This document shows positions 9,846-11,763 of a DNA stretch of 11,763 nucleotides, one piece after another. The notes under the pieces were generated by a model. That model saw only the letters and a list, made by a program, of their open reading frames with translations. It ran no database searches and was not told where the DNA came from. Origin of the DNA: Alphaproteobacteria bacterium (GTDB taxonomy: Bacteria > Pseudomonadota > Alphaproteobacteria > Rhizobiales > Rhizobiaceae); assembly GCA_017308345.1 (NCBI GenBank), contig JAFKFE010000506.1, forward strand, positions 1 through 11,763. Reading direction: 5' to 3'. The translations under genes and the position numbers were made by a program. Position 1 is the stretch's first letter. Every line of letters starts with the position of its first letter.

Positions 9846-9921
9846 GGTAGCGGGAGAGGGACTTGAACCCCCGACCCCAGGATTATGATTCCCGTGCTCT
9901 AACCAACTGAGCTACCCCGCC
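9845..9921 (-). tRNA. tRNA-Met (anticodon CAT), elongator type
   Basis: The - strand from 9921 to 9845 folds into a complete 77-nt cloverleaf: acceptor GGCGGGG, D arm with AGCTCAGTTGGTTAGAGC, anticodon stem CGGGA/TCCTG with loop ATCATAA, T arm GGGGG-TTCAAGT-CCCTC, discriminator A and an encoded CCA (9847-9845). The anticodon CAT is at 9887-9885. The acceptor stem has G-U pairs at both ends, which to my memory is common for this tRNA in Rhizobiales. It lacks the C1-A72 mismatch of initiator tRNA, and its body resembles elongator tRNA-Met more than tRNA-Ile2 (CAT). The Ile2 alternative, which needs lysidine modification, cannot be fully excluded by eye. Confidence 0.93.
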
Positions 9922-9993
9922 AGGGTGGCAAATGGCTTGAAAAAACCGTCCTGGATGGATGGGTGTTTCAAGGCGTTCGCCAAGGTCGCGCGG

Positions 9994-10022
9994 ATATAAG
10001 GTTGCGAGGGCGAGCCTGTCAA
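9994..10022 (-). promoter_or_regulatory. Sigma70-type promoter of the tRNA gene
   Basis: On the - strand a perfect -35 box TTGACA (10022-10017) is followed, after exactly 17 bp, by TTATAT (9999-9994). Transcription would start near 9987, leaving a leader of about 65 nt before the tRNA 5' end at 9921, to be removed by RNase P. It is the best promoter match I see in the window and fits a highly expressed stable RNA. Confidence 0.75.
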
Positions 10023-10174
10023 GCTTGGAAGCGGCCGACATGCCGGCATAATCCGCTCGGCATAATCTCATCCCAGAAAAGCTTTGCCGGGCAGGCACTC
10101 AGCGCAAGTCCCGGGGTTGAGTTCGGCGGGGCACGTCGCTATGTCTCGGCCATGAAATTCTAGAGTTTGAACGA

Positions 10175-11140
10175 ATGAAGCCGCGCATCGCCGTCCTCGG
10201 TTGCGGATACTGGGGCAGCAACCATATCCGTACCCTAAAGGCGCTTGGCGCGCTCCATGCCGTTTCCGACGTCAACCGCGCCCGCGCCGAAGGTTTCGCC
10301 AGCGAGCAGGACTGCCTGGCGATCGAGCCGGACAAACTGTTCGAGCGAACCGACGTCGACGCCATCGTCATGGCTCTGCCGCCGCAATTCCATGCCGACA
10401 CCGCGGTGCGGGCCGTCGAAAGCGGCAAGGACGTGCTGGTGGAAAAGCCGATCGCGCTGACGGTCGCGGACGCCGAGCGCGCGGTGAAGGCGGCAAAGGA
10501 CAATGGCCGCGTCTTCATGGTCGGCCACGTGCTGCGCTTCCACCCCGCCTTCGAGACGCTGAAGGCGCTGATCGACAATGGCGAGCTCGGCGAGGTGCGC
10601 TATATCCATTCGCACCGGCTCGGCCTGGGCAAGTTCCATACCGAGAACGACGCGCTCTGGGACCTTGCGCCGCACGACCTGTCGATGATCCTTGCCATCA
10701 CCGGCACCGAGCCGATCGAGGTGAGGGGCGAGGGGGCGGCGCTGCTCGACAATCTCAGCGACTTCGCGCATCTGCATATGCGCTTCCCGAACGGCCTGCG
10801 CAGCCATCTCTTCGCCTCGCGCCTCAATCCCTATCGCGAGCGGCGGCTGACCGTGGTCGGCACCAAGGCGATGGCCGTGTTCGACGACGTCGAGCCATGG
10901 GAGCGCAAGCTTGCCGTCTACCGCCATGCCGTCTGGCAGGACAGCGGCCAGTGGGCGTTCACGGCCAACGAGCCTTCCTACGTGCCGGTCGGCGAGGGCA
11001 TGCCGCTGACCCGAGAACTCGCCCATTTCATGCAATGCATCGAGACGCGCGCCAAGCCGCGCACCGACGGCGAGGAAGCGGTCCGGGTGCTGCGCATCCT
11101 GACCGCGGGCACGGTGGTCCATACCGGCTCATCCGCTTGA
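10175..11140 (+). CDS. Gfo/Idh/MocA-family oxidoreductase
   Basis: This is an NAD(P)-dependent oxidoreductase of 321 residues. The N-terminal Rossmann fold opens with IAVLGCGYWGSNHIRTL (GxGxxG at 9-14). The family motif EKP, with the catalytic lysine K91, is in VEKPIALTVADAE. The C-terminal alpha/beta domain carries DLAPHDLSMIL with H167, the usual histidine near the substrate. The GCGYWG start and the APHD motif resemble the WlbA/WbpB-like branch that oxidises nucleotide sugars such as UDP-N-acetylglucosaminuronic acid for surface polysaccharides, but this is only a resemblance. The ATG at 10175 starts the conserved strand within four residues; the ribosome binding site is weak (AGAG about 10 nt upstream). 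It stands alone between a tRNA and mnmA, facing away from the tRNA, so the context gives no pathway. A role in B6 catabolism is not suggested. Confidence 0.88.
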   Translation: MKPRIAVLGCGYWGSNHIRTLKALGALHAVSDVNRARAEGFASEQDCLAIEPDKLFERTDVDAIVMALPPQFHADTAVRAVESGKDVLVEKPIALTVADAERAVKAAKDNGRVFMVGHVLRFHPAFETLKALIDNGELGEVRYIHSHRLGLGKFHTENDALWDLAPHDLSMILAITGTEPIEVRGEGAALLDNLSDFAHLHMRFPNGLRSHLFASRLNPYRERRLTVVGTKAMAVFDDVEPWERKLAVYRHAVWQDSGQWAFTANEPSYVPVGEGMPLTRELAHFMQCIETRAKPRTDGEEAVRVLRILTAGTVVHTGSSA

Positions 11141-11170
11141 GCGGAACTTTTCAGCTGACGGATGAGACGA

Positions 11171-11763
11171 TTATTCGGCGGGAATCTGCGCCGGCCTGGC
11201 CGCTAGCCTGGACAGCATGGCCTCGGCTTCCGCGCCGCGCTCGGAACGCTCGATGAAGCCGCCGCCGAAGACGCGCGCCTCGTTGCCGTCGTCGGAGTAG
11301 AGAACGCAGGCCTGTCCGGGCGCGATGCCCGACTCGCCATCGGCCAGCTCGACAGAAGTCACGCCGTTGCGATGATGCAGCACGGCCGGGCGCGGCGGCC
11401 TGGTCGAGCGGACTTTTGCGAAGAGCTCGACGCCGCCGGCCGGAACGTCCGACAGCGGCCCGTCGCCAAGCCAGTTCATGTTGCGCAGGTAGATCTTGTG
11501 CGTCTCCAGCGCCTCGCGCGGGCCGACGATGACGCGCGCGCGGTCGGCGTCGAGATGGACGACATAGAGCGGCTCGCCCGAGGCGATGCCGATGCCGCGG
11601 CGCTGGCCGATCGTGTAGCGCAGGATGCCTTCATGGCGGCCAAGCACGCGGCCGTCGATATGGACGATGTCGCCGGGGTTGGCGGCCGCGGGCTTCAGCT
11701 TGGCGATGATGTCGGAATATCTGCCCTGCGGCACGAAGCAGATGTCCTGGCTGTCCTGCTTGG
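11171..11763 (-). CDS. mnmA: tRNA-specific 2-thiouridylase MnmA (C-terminal part)
   Basis: MnmA transfers sulfur to uridine 34 of tRNA-Glu, tRNA-Gln and tRNA-Lys in the cytoplasm, forming 2-thiouridine. The visible 197 residues begin inside the catalytic domain with [13 protein letters not shown], whose cysteine is the second active-site cysteine that carries the persulfide. [22 protein letters not shown] and the barrel-like C-terminal domain follow, ending at the TAA at 11173-11171. The frame is open to the window edge, so the N-terminal half with the PP-loop ATP site lies outside. It converges on the oxidoreductase gene with a 30-bp gap that holds no clear terminator. It is unrelated to the catabolic operon and marks ordinary core genome on this side. 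Confidence 0.95.
   Translation of the reverse strand, partial: KQDSQDICFVPQGRYSDIIAKLKPAAANPGDIVHIDGRVLGRHEGILRYTIGQRRGIGIASGEPLYVVHLDADRARVIVGPREALETHKIYLRNMNWLGDGPLSDVPAGGVELFAKVRSTRPPRPAVLHHRNGVTSVELADGESGIAPGQACVLYSDDGNEARVFGGGFIERSERGAEAEAMLSRLAARPAQIPAE

Noticed and set aside
9845..9921. Initiator tRNA-fMet
   Set aside because: Initiator tRNA has a mismatch at the first acceptor pair and three G-C pairs next to the anticodon loop; this molecule has a G-U first pair and an A-T pair closing the loop.

Overview
The window reads as chromosomal DNA of a high-GC alphaproteobacterium of the order Rhizobiales, most likely Mesorhizobium. The strongest sign is a run of three genes (6872-9668) whose products I recognise as the vitamin B6 degradation enzymes described from Mesorhizobium loti: 4-pyridoxolactonase, pyridoxamine-pyruvate transaminase and pyridoxal 4-dehydrogenase. 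Codon use is strongly G/C at third positions throughout, and nothing stands out as foreign by composition.

Layout. (1) Positions 1-1550 hold the end of a first ABC importer on the + strand: the C-terminal part of an SsuC/TauC-type permease, then an NMT1/THI5-like periplasmic binding protein. (2) Positions 1589-2014, on the - strand, hold a small predicted secreted protein of unknown function. It starts at GTG and lies convergent to the first importer and divergent from the next operon. (3) Positions 2117-9668 form a seven-gene + strand operon: a BMP-family (PnrA-like) binding protein, a double-domain ATPase, two permeases, then the three B6 enzymes. Gaps are short (an ATGA overlap at 4787-4790, 3 nt between the permeases, 25-50 nt elsewhere). 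A strong hairpin with a T tract (3161-3205) follows the binding-protein gene. (4) Positions 9669-10174 are mostly non-coding and contain a tRNA with anticodon CAT (probably elongator Met) on the - strand, its sigma70-type promoter and a weak terminator-like hairpin. (5) Positions 10175-11140 encode a Gfo/Idh/MocA-family oxidoreductase (+). (6) From 11171 to the window end lies the C-terminal part of the tRNA thiolase gene mnmA (-), unrelated housekeeping.

How the genes work together. The transaminase turns pyridoxamine plus pyruvate into pyridoxal plus alanine. The dehydrogenase oxidises pyridoxal to 4-pyridoxolactone. The lactonase opens this to 4-pyridoxic acid. These are the upper steps of B6 catabolism pathway I. 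The later steps (4-pyridoxic acid oxidation, decarboxylation, ring opening) and the pyridoxine oxidase are not in the window and may lie upstream. The most interesting point is that a complete BMP-type ABC importer shares the operon with these enzymes, and a THI5-like importer lies next to it. By position, both are candidates for uptake of B6 vitamers or their breakdown products. This is an inference from context and not something the transporter sequences show.
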